DNA from: Klebsormidium nitens
Lineage: Eukaryota; Streptophyta; Klebsormidiophyceae; Klebsormidiales; Klebsormidiaceae
Length of the DNA stretch: 64,000 nucleotides
Reading direction: 5' to 3'
Assembly (NCBI GenBank): GCA_000708835.1
Contig: DF237158.1
Coordinates: 1 to 64,000 of the forward strand
The position numbers were made by a program, and so were the translations under genes. The notes below the pieces were generated by a model. That model was not told the DNA's origin. It was given only the letters and a program-made list of their open reading frames with translations, and searched no databases. Positions 1 to 12,452 of the stretch are shown piece by piece (position 1 is the stretch's first letter; each line of letters starts with the position of its first letter).

Positions 1-502
1 TCGGCAAAAACCAATAGCTCTAAGTACCTGCCATGACGTGGCCAAAACATGCGTTTCTGGGCGTTTTGGAGCAGGCACCGAGAACGCGTTTGACGTGTTT
101 TTTCGACCTTCTGACAAATTGTTTTCAATGAGACCCGGGGGGATCCTTAGTTCGTCGAGTGAAGAAGGGATGGGGCTCTTAAAATCAAAAATTTATCTGT
201 GATTTTCAAAAAAATGGATGTCAATTGGTTAAACTTGTGCAAAACTGGTGAAAGCAAGCGTTTAAAAAGTAATTGGGTCATTTTTTTCAAAAATCACATA
301 TAACTTTTGATTTTAAGAGCCCCATCCCTTCTTCACTCGACGAACTAAGGATCCCCCCGGGTCTCATTGAAAAATATTTGTCAGAAGGTTGAAAACACAC
401 GTCAAACGCGTTCTCGGTGCCTGCTCCAAAACGCCCAGAAACGCATGTTTTGGCCACGTCATGGCAGGTACTTAGAGTCTTAGAGCTATTGGTTTTTGCC
501 GA
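1..502. repeat. Foldback (long inverted-repeat) element, MITE-like
   Basis: The segment is one large inverted repeat. The left arm (1 to about 217) and right arm (about 277 to 502) are reverse complements of each other with few mismatches, around a roughly 60-bp AT-rich loop. The outer ends read TCGGCAAAAACC and GGTTTTTGCCGA. The right arm has an extra 8-bp tract next to CTAAGAGC, apparently a local duplication. No open reading frame of note lies inside. This is the form of a non-autonomous foldback or MITE element, or of a locus whose transcript folds into a long hairpin. The left flank is outside the window, so a target-site duplication cannot be judged. Confidence 0.85.
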
Positions 503-1073
503 CTAAAGCTTACGAGGTACCTTTTGATGTATCCTTTCATGTGCAAAAGACGGATCTCAAAAAGATGGAGCGAAGCATGAGATATGCATGAAGACGTCTT
601 CACATTTCTGTCCCACGGGAAATAGGGTTTTGATTCTGCGAATAAGGGAATTTCGACCTTAAATATTATGTGCACTAGCTCGATCCGCTTATTACGGCAG
701 GTGACCGCGCCAAGTGGCATTACCGCTTGACAGCAACTTGAACTCATTGGGCGAACGCCGCACCTCCCCAGCAGCTTCCGCGTGACCGAGTACTGTCGAC
801 CTCAGGCGAAGTTCAAACTTGGGCGGTGGTGATTCATGAACCTGTCACGGTGCTCTGGTATGCCAATCTCATACGCAGCACAGGACCATTGGCATTGGCA
901 TGGCCCCGCGTCGCCGTGAAGTTGGCTCATCTCTTCAGCATCAGGCTCTCATGTGCTTGTTTGGCCCGGGTGAACTCTTTGCCCAGAGCTTTTGTACGTG
1001 CCAGACCAGCTGGGGAACCTACCGGGGATTCAGGTGGAGCAGTGCGCAAACACGGAGTGGCGGTACATAAAGA
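503..1073. promoter_or_regulatory. 5' flank of the RING-CH gene, no gene seen
   Basis: Between the foldback element and the first gene I see no convincing coding sequence; short open frames here lack domains and splice partners. A 14-bp run ATTGGCATTGGCAT lies at 888-901 and recurs in the divergent promoter at 12950-12963. It is a candidate promoter element, but only by inference. Confidence 0.4.
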
Positions 1074-3219
1074 ATGGCTTCGCTGTCGACATCAGGTCAG
1101 TCGATTGCAATGCCAGTGATGAGTTCGGAAACGTCAGATAGCAAGGATGCCCATCGCGAGTCCATCAGCGACGCCCATAGTGGGCATGAAAATGTTGGAG
1201 TGCCGTGCTCCTCCGGGGAGCTGTCCTCGGCTCCAGGGTCCCCTGCTGCCAAGGAGGTGGCCTGGAGCGAGGAGGAGGAGGAGGAGGAGGAGAAGGTGTG
1301 CAGAGTATGCTGCTGCCAAGAACCGGATCCCGCGGGTGAGGAGGCGCTGGCTGTGCTCGAGATCACTAGCCACATCCCCCTCCTAGAAGAGCAATTCGAG
1401 GAGGCAAGGCGTAGACGGAGCTTGAGTCGAGACTCCGTCAAGGGCTTGAGACCCACCGATTCTTTTGCTGCCATTGTCGAGCGACCCGCCCCTGCAAGGG
1501 GCAGCTTCCGAGGTCTTGCTGCGGACCTTGCAAGGCGGATATTCCAGAAGGAGGAGGGGCCGGCGGCAGGCGATGGAGGCCCTGCTCTGCGCAGAGCCAG
1601 CAGCCTGTCCTGCGGGGTGCCCCAGCAAGGCGTCCTCAGGAGTTGGTCGCTGCCACGACCAGGCGCGGAACACGGCGTCGACTTGGAACAGGGGGTAAAG
1701 CCTTCGGAACGACTGCCCAAGCAGACAGCAAAGCCAACCCCGGAGGCAATACAAGACGACATACAGCAGACCGGCAGCGTTGGCCAGCAGGCAGCAGAGG
1801 CAGCGGCTCCGCCTGGGCCCATGGCGTCGGCGCCTGCCAGTGAAGCTCCTGCAGGGGATCCCCCGGCGGAGGTGGTGCCTGGCATGCCCCGCGGCCGCAG
1901 CCAGCTGCTGCAGTTGGGGTGCCACTGCCAGGGGGACCTGGCGCTTTGCCACTACGCGTGCTTTCTGCGCTGGGTCGTCTCGCGCGGGCCGTCTGCCGCC
2001 CACTGCGACAACCAGTGCGAAATCTGTGGCCAGGTAGGTGGCCGGGATCACCAGGAGCTCAGGGGCCATCGCAGCAGCTTGGCTCTTTGGAAGTCCCGGG
2101 TATGTGCCAGAAAGTTCAGTTCGTGCCGGCTTTGATAAGGGGACTCTGGCTTGGTCTGTGTGCAGCCCGCAACCAGCGTGAGCCAGGCCGACATCAACAC
2201 CATCAATTCAGCACTACGTCATCGGCGGCGGTTGACGGCCGGGCAGCGAGAAGGACGAAGCGCCCCCGTGGAGTTGCTTGTCCCTGAACTAGCAGGCGGC
2301 GACCCCAGTGTGGCGGAGAGCGAGGCAGATGCGCGCGCCCTGATTGGCGCTGCTGCCTGGTTTGACCCCCTGAACCGCGGGGGTGGGGACGCTCGCAGCT
2401 TTGGGCGTACGCTGCAGGTGGACCGCGCTCATCCGGCGCCCGCGGAAGTATCGATGTTGACGCACAGCACGCGGTGGGCGGTGGAGATTCTCGGGGTGGC
2501 GCTGGCCACCGCACTGCTCACGCTCACGCTGAGCCGCCTCTTTGTGGATGTGCTCCCACAGGTAAGCAGCCGCTGGGGCAGCGAGGCACCGGCGGGCCGG
2601 GCTCGGGCGTGCATCGCTCACAGGATGCATGTGCATGCCTTCCGACATGGCTTGAGCACACTCTGTATTCTACGGACATGATCATCAGAGCACACTGGCC
2701 TGTATCCAGCTGGCGCAGTTGGCAGAGCCGGGTCAGGGTGCCCTTCCCCATCTGGAGACCTGTGCTTTGCTGAAGAGCGGTCCCACGTTTTTGCAGAACC
2801 AAGTACGATTCGGACTTCACTACATCCTGTCCGCCATCATTGCATTCGTGGCCGTGATCTGGTTCCGTGTTGTGAGTCACTCCGTCCAAATTTACTCATT
2901 GATTGGATTGGCCGTGAGCACATCCTCACAAATGCTTCTGGTAAAAGTATCTGCGATTCTTTCTGCTTGCCAGGGGCTCTAGGGCATCCAGTTTTTGGTA
3001 AAATTGGTAGCTTGTTGTTCCATCAAATGCTTGAACCAGGCGTTAAATGTCTCTGCATCCTTGCTTTCCTTTCTTTTACAGGTGGCCATCCCCCGGTTGC
3101 GCTCTGGCCCTGCCCGTAGTGGGGCGATTGTAATGTGCATATGGCTTATGGTCCTTGGCGTCTGGTTTAGTGGAACCAAGCCCCCAGATAGGACCTCAGG
3201 CTCTGGCCGTGGTCCGTGA
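1074..3219 (+). CDS. RING-CH (RINGv) zinc finger membrane protein, putative E3 ubiquitin ligase
   Basis: Four exons (1074-2033, 2166-2561, 2797-2871, 3082-3219) join in phase to a 522-residue protein. The start is the first Met of the long frame; Met14 or Met16 are alternatives. An acidic poly-Glu tract (about 66-73) precedes a C4HC3 RING-CH finger: Cys76 and Cys79, then Cys283, Cys285, His293, Cys296, Cys315 and Cys318. The 203 residues between Cys79 and Cys283 are low-complexity, so the finger is split by a very large insertion. Hydrophobic segments near 418-440, 455-475 and 487-503 look like membrane spans. The block LLQLGCHCQGDLAL and the start VCRVCCCQEPD resemble a plant RING-CH family. 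By family, these are membrane E3 ligases that take ubiquitin from an E2; the substrate here is unknown. It is tail-to-tail with the next gene. Confidence 0.85.
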
Positions 3220-4837
3220 GGTCTTCTTCTCTTTGCCATTTAGGCATAAAAAGGTCCGAGAAGTACTGTACACGTTGCGAGTAAGGAGAAACTCATAAAG
3301 GTGTTATAGGTCAAGGAGCTTGTCTGTCGCTCAAGCTAACCCGTCCTACTCGGGCAAGTTGACCAAGCGCGGACAGAGTCTGAGAAACGAATCCGACGTG
3401 GATCCGCCATTGAAGACAACATAAAAAGGCAACAAGTCCACAGGATCCAAATTGGAGCAGCTTATGAGTAGCTCCTTGTTTATATTTATACCACCGCATA
3501 CACAGTTGACGGACAACTTCCCGAAGGTAGAGCAAGCAAATACATACAGATGAGGCTGGCCGTCAGATCAGCAGACTTTTTAGATTCAATCGACGTTTAC
3601 CTGCTACTGCACAAATGTACAGGCCATCATGGTCTGTCTATGAGGGACGCACAACAGATTCCCGGCCTGTCATGAAGTTGATTGACCTCAGCCTGCACCG
3701 CACATGCACGTGAGTCAATCTTCGATTGCACTTCAACACTAGGCATGTAGGAATGAACCGGAATACGATACCGATTGTCATTTTCTGAACAACGTCGGAC
3801 ATGCATCAGATGCGAACAATTATATGGGTGCGTAAGGTGCATCTGGTGAGAGAATCGTGGCCGGACACTCCATGCAAACTTACACATCGACGCGGAACTC
3901 ATCATGGTGCAGTGTCATGTTGAAGCGCAAGCTTGCCTCCGACGCAATCTGGTTGCGCAATTTATCATGCGCGTTTCGCTAGCTAGACCCGCTGATCTGT
4001 CCTTACAATTGAGAACTGCAAGCTAGCCTTATCACCGTGCCACGAGCGATCGTCTGGGAATCTACATGTAGCCTCATCATGAGTGCAACGTACACAAGGT
4101 CATGAATAATATGCATGGGCATCATCGCACGGCGTGCATTTAGTGCGCTGCATCTCGATCATATGATCGTAATGGCCATCGGGATAAATGTTCCAGTGTC
4201 AGGGCAAGACCATTCAGAAAGACGAGCGATCCATGTCGTTTGATGTTGAGCACGTTGGCTGAACTTGTAGGCCTTCGTAGTCCAAGCGAAAACGTTGGAT
4301 GACTGCATCATGCGTTTTATCGGACTGACGCCAAAAGGATTGACACCAGAAGGTCTTCTGGCTACAGCGAATGACCGCAGTCACGTGCTCAGGCCGTCGG
4401 AGTGAGGGCTCGACCCTCCTGCAATGGGGAGCCTTGAACTTTTTAATGTCGAGCAAAGAGCAGATCGGCTAGTCAGACTCCTGACTGCAAAGGTGTCCGG
4501 CAAGAAAAAGCAAGGCTCGCTTTTCTCCGGTAAACATTCTGAATAGTCCTGCACACGTTCACTGGCTGCATGAGAGGGCCACGCAATCCAACGATCCGTT
4601 ACGGGCATGAACAAGGAACAGCAGACTTGCCAGCAGCCCAGCTCATGTGTTGTTCGCGCCCATGCGACTCAAGCCTCCCCCGTCTGCACTTGGAATGCAT
4701 ATCTTTTTGCACTATGAACCATCAGGAAGGACACAAAGTGCAGGCAATCTCACCTGGACGCTTCAGTGCTTCTGCACCGGATCCAGGACCGCAGTTGCCC
4801 TTCCCTTGTCTTGAGCGCGCTTACTCGTAAAACATCG
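3220..4837. other. Convergent intergenic region
   Basis: This 1.6-kb stretch holds the 3' ends of two convergent genes. Open frames here are short, show no recognisable domain and have no in-phase splice partners. I see no RNA gene or repeat. Confidence 0.6.
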
Positions 4838-7800
4838 TTACGGGTCGTCGTCTGACTCCGTGACCTGGTCCTGTTCAAACCTTCCCCCTACCCCGACCTC
4901 TCCTCCCTTCTCGTCGTCGTCGTCTGAGTCCTCCAGCTCGTCCTTTTCGAAGGTCAAGCTCCGTTCCCCCAGGGCCCCACCCCACAGAGCCCCCACCTTT
5001 CGCAGAACACTAGCGTTTCCCGCTGTCGAGTTGCCCTCAGCTATTCCCAGCTGCACAGGACTGAGGGACGATGTCCAACACGCAGGAGTGTGGGAGCTTC
5101 CGTTCCGCCCCAAGCTTACCCCAGCTGTTGCCTTGCTCGGCCTGCCATCCACCCCTGCCGTAGCTACGACAGCCCCTTCCCCCCGCGCCTCCTCCCCCTG
5201 TTCTTCGTCCGACTCGGTCAGCTCGTCCTGCTCCATCAGAAACCCCCGAATGAGGTCCTGCGCTGCGTGCCCCTCGTGCTCGCCCCCCCCCTCCTCGCCC
5301 CCGCTCCCCGCCGCGTCCTCGTCCGAGTCGGTCAGCTCGTCTCGCTCCATCTCCACGTCGCGCACCGGCGCTGCGCGGCTCCTGCGGCCTCCCTCCGGAC
5401 TGCCGCCCTGCGTGCCGCGCTCCGCCACATGGTCCTCGTCGTCCGAGTCTGTGAGCTCGTCCCGCTCCATCTCCACTGCGGGCATCCCGGCACCCGGCGC
5501 GTCCCGTCCGCCCGGGGCTACTTCGAACGAGCTTCTCAGGTCCTGCTCCGAACCGCCATACTCCTGCCGTCTCCCCGTTACCACGTGTTCCTCGACCTCC
5601 TGCACTTGCAGGGTGCTCGTATTAACTGGTAGCCTCCCTCCTGCCTGCGCCCCGGTGCTCGCATGGGGCAGGCCATTGCGTTGCCACGTGTCCTCTTCGT
5701 CGGAGTCGGTCAGCTCGTCCCTATCCATTGCGAGCATCGCCCCCCTCTGCCGTGCCTCTTCGCTACTCCAGGCGGCCCCCAGACTTCCGTTCCCGGCAGT
5801 CCAACGAAGGGGATCTGTGCCTGCCAGCGGATGCGCGCTCGCCCCTGGGCCAGGCTGCACTGGCGCTCGGACAGGCGCTGCCTCCGTCCCCTGCCCACGT
5901 ACGGGCGGGAATGGTTGCTGGGGCAGGCTGCCCAGGGGCCGGACCTGGTGCAGCAGCCCCGCCGGACCCCGTGGCGGGAGCGGCATCAGGGGAGGCGGCC
6001 TTGGTCCGGCCCAAGTGTGAATGGGGGGCACGGACTGGCCTAACTGCCCGCCACCAGCGCCAATGATAGTAGCAGGCCGGCTCCCCTGGTTGCCATGCCC
6101 AGTTGCAATATGCGTGACGCGCGCTGCTCCAGCTGGCGGCTCCCCGTTTCCCCTTGCCCCCGGCAGCCTGTGCACGGTCACCCCCGGTGGCCGCTGCCCC
6201 GAGGGTGGCCCCTGTCCGCCTCCCGCTGTGCTGCCGTTGGCCGCCCCCCTCTCCGCAGCGGCTGCTTCCTGTGCGGCCCTCTGGCCCTCCTGCGCGCTGC
6301 GCTTCTCGGCGTCTCTGGCCGCCTGCTTGCGCCGCCGCTCCTCCGCCTCCCGCGCCTTCTGCTGCGCTTTCACCGCCTTGGGCTGCCGCTGCCGCGTCTT
6401 CCACGGCTTGGGGCTGGCGGGCGCGCCCGCGAGAGGGGCTGCAGGCGTCGCGCGGGGCGGGGCTTGACCTACTGGAGCGGCGACTGGCATCGCCACTCTT
6501 TCTAAGCCCGCTGCGTGCTTGGAAGTGTCAATCTGTGCACGCGGGCTACTGTGCCTGGTCTCTTGGGCCGAGCCAGGGCGTGTCTGCTGTGGTATCCCTA
6601 CTGTACCTACGGGCGGTGGCGGTCTAGTGCTGTCGGTGGGGGCTGTGCGGCCCCCACTGCTGGCAGAGGGGGCGGGGAGGGATGCTGGGGCCTCTGGCCG
6701 CGGCCCTGCGTTGGAAAGCGGCGGCTCCTCCCCGGATGCCGTCTGCTGTGGGAGGGGCGTACTCGCTGCTGTAGGCCGGGGCACCTGCTGGGGCCCCTGC
6801 CCCCGATCCGTCGGACCCCCTCGAGCTGCGGTACGTGTCGGAACGGGCGACTTGGGGACGGGCCTCCGCTGGACGGCCGTCCCCGCGCCTTTGGCCGGGG
6901 GTCCGGCCGACGGCCCTGCAGGCCGTGGCCCATCGTGCGGCACAGCAGCCACGGGCGTGGCCCTCCTGGCCTGAGGCCGGATGACGACTGTGCGCGCGGC
7001 TGGACCGTTGGATGCAGGGGCGGAGGGGTTGTGGTGGGCTGTGGGGAGGGGTGGTCCGCCTGCCGCAGGCGGGTGGGCCATGGGAGCGGGAACAGGGACG
7101 GAGGGATGGACCGGTTTGTGGGCAACAGCCGCTGCTGGAGTTTGAAGCATGGGCCTGGGCGCCAGAAAGGGCAGTGCTTGGGTGGCGAGGGGCCGCAGAG
7201 GCGGGCGTGCCAACGGGCGGTGTGCACCATTTGTGGGGAGCAGAGATTGGCCCCTGCCCGGAGCAGGACCTCCCTTGCTCCTTTTCGCGGGGGGCTGCTG
7301 AGCGGCCAGACCGGTCATCCAGAACGGCCGAGTAGGAGCGGCGGGGGGCGGAGCCGCCGGGGCCCCTGGCGGGTGTTGAAAGACGGCTGGTTCAGGTTGC
7401 GCAGGCGGTGCTTGGGCGACGGCTTCTGCCAGGAAGAGGCCCCGCACGGCAGGCCGGGGAACCGCCTCGCCTCGCTCCGGGGGGGTGTCCGACTCGGTGC
7501 CGCTGCTGTCGCGGTCGGCCTCGGCGGGGCGCAGTGGGCCGTCGGTGGCCAGCTCGCGCAGCTCAGCCGCAGCCTCCTGGCGGGCGCGCTGCGTGGCCAG
7601 GCGCTGCCGCTGCTTCTTGCGCCGCTCATTTCGGATTTGGCTGCGAGGAGAAAAGGTGAGTTCATCAGCCCTGCCTCCTAGTAGCTGGGAGTTCAGGAGA
7701 CGCCAATGTCTGGACATGTGTAACAGGATCGCCGCTCTTTGTTGGACTGGGCGCAAGCCACCATCAGCTGAAGGTGGTTCTTCCGCTGCACCCTGCAGGC

Positions 7801-10800
7801 CCGGCATGAGGGATTAACCGAAGATGCGACGACAGAGGAGGTTGCGCCTGACCTGGCCTTCCAGGTTTTCGGCTTGAGGCCGCACGCCTGGCGGTACAGC
7901 TTGGGCAGCAGGGCGGGGTCCGCGCGCGGCACGTACGCGGCCAGCTGCAGCCAGTCGTAGCCATGGTGCAAGATGCCCTCGTCCACGAAGAACTTCTCCT
8001 GCGCGCTCAGGGGGGCGGTCTGCAGCACGCCACGAGCCCGGTCAGACAGCGCAGCCAGGCCGGGCAAGGGTGGAGTGCACAGGACACAGCGGGACGAGGG
8101 GATGCGCCGATTTAGGCAATGCTTACGCCCTCGAGCTGCAGAAGGACGCCCCGGGTGGAGGGTGCCCGGAAGCCTGCCCCATACGAGGGCCTCTACTGAC
8201 GGCGTGAGGCCGGCGCTGCCTCACCTTGGAGTGGCGCATCTGCTTGACGACGTTGTCGGGCGCGTTGCTGCTGCAGCGGTTCTTCACGCGCACCACGATC
8301 TGGTGCACGCTCTTGGTGGGCAGGAAGCGCTGCCGGATGCGCTCCCAGTCGCTGTTGAACTCTTGCATGCCCAGCGCCAGCAGCCTGCGGCGCACCAAGA
8401 GGAGGAAAAAACGGTCAGGCCCCTCTTTCGTGGAGTATCTAGCCTAAAATGACCTCGCACTCGCTCCGACTCGTCCTGTGCCATATCCGTCTCTCCCATG
8501 ACAGCAAACCGACAAGAGCACGCAGCCGCAGCGATTGAAAACCTGCAAGCCAGGAGGTTCTTTGTCGGTGGCCGTGCACAAGCGCCCAGGCACGCTGGCT
8601 CACTCGTCTTCCGCGTCCGAGAAGACGCGCAGGCGCGCGGTGGGCGCGGGCTCGCGGGGGAAGAGCGCGGGGTTGAAGGCGGGGTGGAAGAGGTCCTGCA
8701 CCAGGTCCGACACGATGGGCGCCACCAGCGCCATCGCCACCAGCGTCGGCTTCGCGGCCTTCAGCAGCTCCTCGCCAATGGCGCCCTCCACGCCCCGCCT
8801 GCCACGGGGCGCCAGCACGCTGCCTTTCGGAGCCTGCCCGTCCACCAAAGCAGTGTCCGTACTGGGTCGTTCAGCCGCTGCATCAGCCCCCTCTTCCAGG
8901 AACAAAGATCGCGGCGGGCGAGCGGGCACGGCTTCTGTCTGGGGCTCGGATAAGAGGACGGAATGGAAGCCGGGCGCGCTTTCGCGGTCGGGGCCTGCTT
9001 CCTGCGGCCCAGCCTCCGTAGGCTGCCCCAGCAAGGACGGGTCCCAGGCGGCCCCCGGCAGAGGGCACGGGTTGTGCTGGTTGGTCAGGATGGACCGAAT
9101 GGTTTCCGAGGGCTTCTGGGGCGGCCGGGCGTTGGGGTTGGGGGGGAACAACGGCTTGAGCAGGGCGCGAGGGAGTCCCTGCCCCGCCTCAGGGGGATAC
9201 TTGCGGTCGAGCTCCGCAATGACTGCACACCACAGATCGAAAGCGGCATTTAGGGACGTGTCGTGCAAAAACCAGCATAAAAGATAGGCACGTGTTGTGC
9301 AAAACACCAGCATAAAAGAGGCACAAATGCGCGACTTACAAAGAACTAAAATGATTGACGCCGTGACGGTTTGGAAAGCCACTTCAATGAAGCATGTTTC
9401 ACATACGAAAAACGCACTTGTCCCTAGCTCTGAACGGATATTACTCAAACAACGGCGAGATGAGGGCCACGGCAAGCCCAGCTGCTTGTTTGTCTGGGGA
9501 CAAGCTCCTCGTACAGGATGTGCAGCGTGGTGGGGGCGGCCGTACCGAGGTCCATGTCGCGCAAAAAGTCGGGCACCGCGTGCAGCGGCTTCACGTCTAG
9601 CAGGCTGCGCACGGGGCCGTCCACAGTGGGCGCCCAAGGGGCGACGGTGACCTGGCCGTCCAAAAGCAGGTGCGGGTGCAGGGACGGGCGCGTGCAGGGC
9701 GGCTGGAAGCAGCGCGCGGGGAAGGCGATCTGCTTGGCGGCCAGCACCCGCTCGCGGGTCGCCACTAGGTTTTCCAGGAAGGCCTTGCACTGAGCGGCCA
9801 GCGCGCGGCTGGAGGGCGGGCCCAGGCAGGTGAGGCAGAAGAGCTGCACCAGCAGCTGCACGTGCTCGTGGAGCTGGCAGTACAGCTGGCCCACCTGGCA
9901 AGGGCGAGAAGAAGGAGAGGGTCGTATGAGCACCCACAAGAGGACGGGCGGCGCCTCGAATTTGATGACAGATTCGTACTCCAAAAACGAGTGCGGAAAA
10001 TCCAATCAAGTTTGATCCGACTTGTTGCTTTGTGTCTGTAGCTTCGCATGCGGCCTGCTTGCCCGTCAGCTTCACGTCGCCACCTCAACCTGCCTCCAGC
10101 TTCCGACGGAATTGCAGCTTTACCTGACGGGTGCACAACCTCACAAGCACCCAGCCGAGAAGATTACCTGGTTGGCAGTGAAGCGGGGCACGGTGGGCGG
10201 GGGCGGGGGCGCGGCCCCGACGGGCTTGAGCATGAGGACGGGGCGCAGGCGGCCGTCCTGGGTGGGCATGTGGCACACCACCTGCTGGTAGCGCCCCTCC
10301 AGGCTGGCCGGCTTGATGGCCAGCGGCCGCCGCAGGGCCGCCGCACGCGAGGCTGCCTCAGGGGGCTTCTTCCGGCGGCTGCCGCGGGGCCGCCCCAGCT
10401 TGCGCTTCCCGGCCAGGGGCTGCACAGCAAGGGACCAGGGCGTGGGCGTCACGGCAAGTGCGGGGCAGCGGGGGACTGCTGTAGGGACTGCTTTAATACA
10501 GAGACTCCGCAGAGACGGTCATGTCTCGACTAAAACAGCGGCAACACCAAGTTGACGCCCAAAATCAACGGGACTGCGGGCGCTTCTTCCCCACCAAGAG
10601 GTCGTGAGCGTTGGCCAGAACCGCGATGTCTGAGCAGGGCTGGAGCGAGATGGCTCCCACCACTACACAACGAACAGGGGGCTCTCCAGGGAAGACAAAG
10701 AACAAAGAGAATTGACTAATCAGGTGCACAGAACAACACCAGACACAAGGCTCACACAAATGCATGCTGCCGAGCCCCTGGACTCTCCGCGCGTAATCAG

Positions 10801-12452
10801 GGTGAGTTCTCCTTTTCACGCAACACAACACGCCACAGCTTGACACCGGCACAAACAAATTCTTAATTCATAAAAGCTGAAAAGGTTCCTGAGTTCCTAT
10901 CAGTCTGCTTCGATTGAAGCCGGGACTGTGCCAGGTCGGCGTCCTATCATCAATCTCTATCCATTGCCCCCCCTTTTCTTCACCTGTGCATCTTCCTCCT
11001 CCTCGTCCGGCTCCTCCTCTGCCACGAAGTCATGATCATCCTCGTCCTCGTCCTCATCCTCGTCCCCCTCCCCCGCCCCCACCCGCTCCTGCTCCTTGGG
11101 CTGCTCGTCCAGCGCACTGATGGACGCCAGGAAGCGCGCGTACTCCTCATCATCATCGATGCCAGGGAAGAAATCGTCCTCGTCATCCTGCAAGGAAAAG
11201 TTTGATCACCTTGAAACGCTTCTAAATGTAACTGCCCTACTCAAAAAAACTGGATTGCAATCCAAGCTGCCAGAAGCAAGACGCCAAACATCCAATGAAG
11301 CTGGCCCTGACCACGTCGAACATGCTTACGCCACCGCGGCTATCTCCGGAGCAATACACAATTCCTTATTGACAGGAGAGTGGTACACATGATGCTCCAG
11401 ATGGAACTGTTGAGCCATCCTATCCGGTCCTGGTACTCCCAAGGGCACTTTGAGGGTGTCTGCATTCATCTGGGGTGCCCCCAACGTCAGACGATCTGTG
11501 GTGCTGCCCTGTACCTCTCTGTCTGGCTTGCCCACCTGCAGGAACGTGTCCAGCTCTTCCCACGTCAGCTCAGCCAGGGACACCTGCGCCCGCGTGCGCT
11601 TCGCCGGCCCGTCCAGTGGCTCCTTCCCCTCCTCTGCCGGCCCCTCCCCCTGCTCCTTCGGCGCCTGCATTGACAGAGGCAGGTCCAGGGTGCCGTCGGG
11701 CGGACCGTGCGCCTTGTTGGGGCTGAAGGTGAGGGGTGCCCCAAACGGGTGAAACGCGCTCTGCCCAGGGCTGAATGGGCCCAGTACCGGCACAGGGGGG
11801 TGGCCCCCTGGAGATTGGGGAAAAGGCAGCAAGCTGGGGGAGGGGGCAGACGGCATGCCCAATTCGTCCAGCAGTGCTTGCTGAGGGGGGGGAGCGGGGA
11901 CGTCATCCTGCTGGGAGTGAGATGGGGGCAGGGTGAGGCGGGCCAGGCTGTTTTGTCCTTTGGGGGAGGCAACTATGGACTCAAGCGGTTGGACATGGAA
12001 GCTTGTTCCCTTGAGCCCAACATTCTATCCTGGAGCATAGATTCTTCATCAAGTTGGGGAAAACAAGCCTAGACGTGCACCGAGGCACTTCTTCGAGAAG
12101 ATCTGCTAACGAGGGGCACACAAGCAGTAAGGATACCTTTTAACCTTTTTGTGTTATTTGGTGAGCTGACCATGCACAAGAAGACAGGTCTCAGCGATGG
12201 CCAATGCCGGAGTCTCTGCCTCCCCTCTGCCTCTGCCAGAGTGTATGTCAGTTGAGCCACCAAAAGGATAAACGCTTAACACCGCACCTCGGGCTCTTCC
12301 TCCTCGGATTCTTCCTCCTCGGACTCCCTGAGGAAGAGAGGGTTGAAGTCCACATCATCGGCGTCGTCATCTTCGTCGCTCGGCTCTTCCCTCGGCAGCA
12401 CAGCCTGCACGGGTGTCGCCACGTCCTTTGCTTGCCCCTGTTCATCCCCCAT
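4838..12452 (-). CDS. GON4L: GON4-like / YY1AP1-type SANT (Myb-like) nuclear regulator
   Basis: Exons on the minus strand: 12452-12288, 11910-11536, 11187-10984, 10419-10168, 9894 to about 9470, 9222-8604, 8384-8225, 8019-7853 and 7640-4838. The product is about 1,720 residues. The start Met (12452) follows an in-frame stop. Blocks shared with plant GON4-like proteins run in order: DVDFNP near the N-terminus, LAELTWEELDTFLQ followed by an acidic segment, then VGQLYCQLHEHVQLLVQLF. Next comes FNPALFP, and a SANT-like domain encoded by 8384-8225 (ALGMQEFNSDWERIRQRFLP) with a following helical segment (exon 8019-7853). Family members are chromatin-associated transcriptional regulators. The last exon alone encodes about 933 residues, proline-rich then acidic, with six DELTDSD-type repeats. 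Unsure points: the junction of exons ending about 9470 and starting 9222, and whether a small exon lies in 10420-10983. Confidence 0.85.
4841..5728 (-). repeat. Six-copy acidic DELTDSD motif array inside the GON4-like last exon
   Basis: Read on the minus strand, six short related motifs lie near 5728-5690, 5475-5435, 5352-5315, 5240-5201, 4953-4914 and 4880-4841. Their cores are MDRDELTDSDEED, MERDELTDSDDED, MERDELTDSDEDA, MEQDELTESDEEQ, FEKDELEDSDDDD and FEQDQVTESDDDP. The last copy ends at the C-terminus. The consensus is [M/F][E/D]xDELT[D/E]SD followed by acids. Ser before acidic residues fits a casein kinase 2 site (inference). Spacer length varies and spacer sequence is unrelated, so the motif itself seems to be what is kept. 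Confidence 0.85.

Noticed and set aside
4860-6020. Long plus-strand open frame antisense to the GON4-like last exon
   Set aside because: It mirrors a GC-rich, repeat-coding exon; the minus-strand reading has the conserved motif array and in-phase splicing, the plus one only Ser/Pro runs.
8600-10075. 491-codon minus-strand frame running through GON4-like exons 6 and 7 as one exon
   Set aside because: Only its last third is in the true frame; across 9470-9894 another frame carries the conserved family block, so an intron separates them.
10566-10680. Possible extra GON4-like exon
   Set aside because: An acceptor-like TAG and an open frame exist, but no good in-phase donor and no family similarity; the flanking exons join in phase without it.
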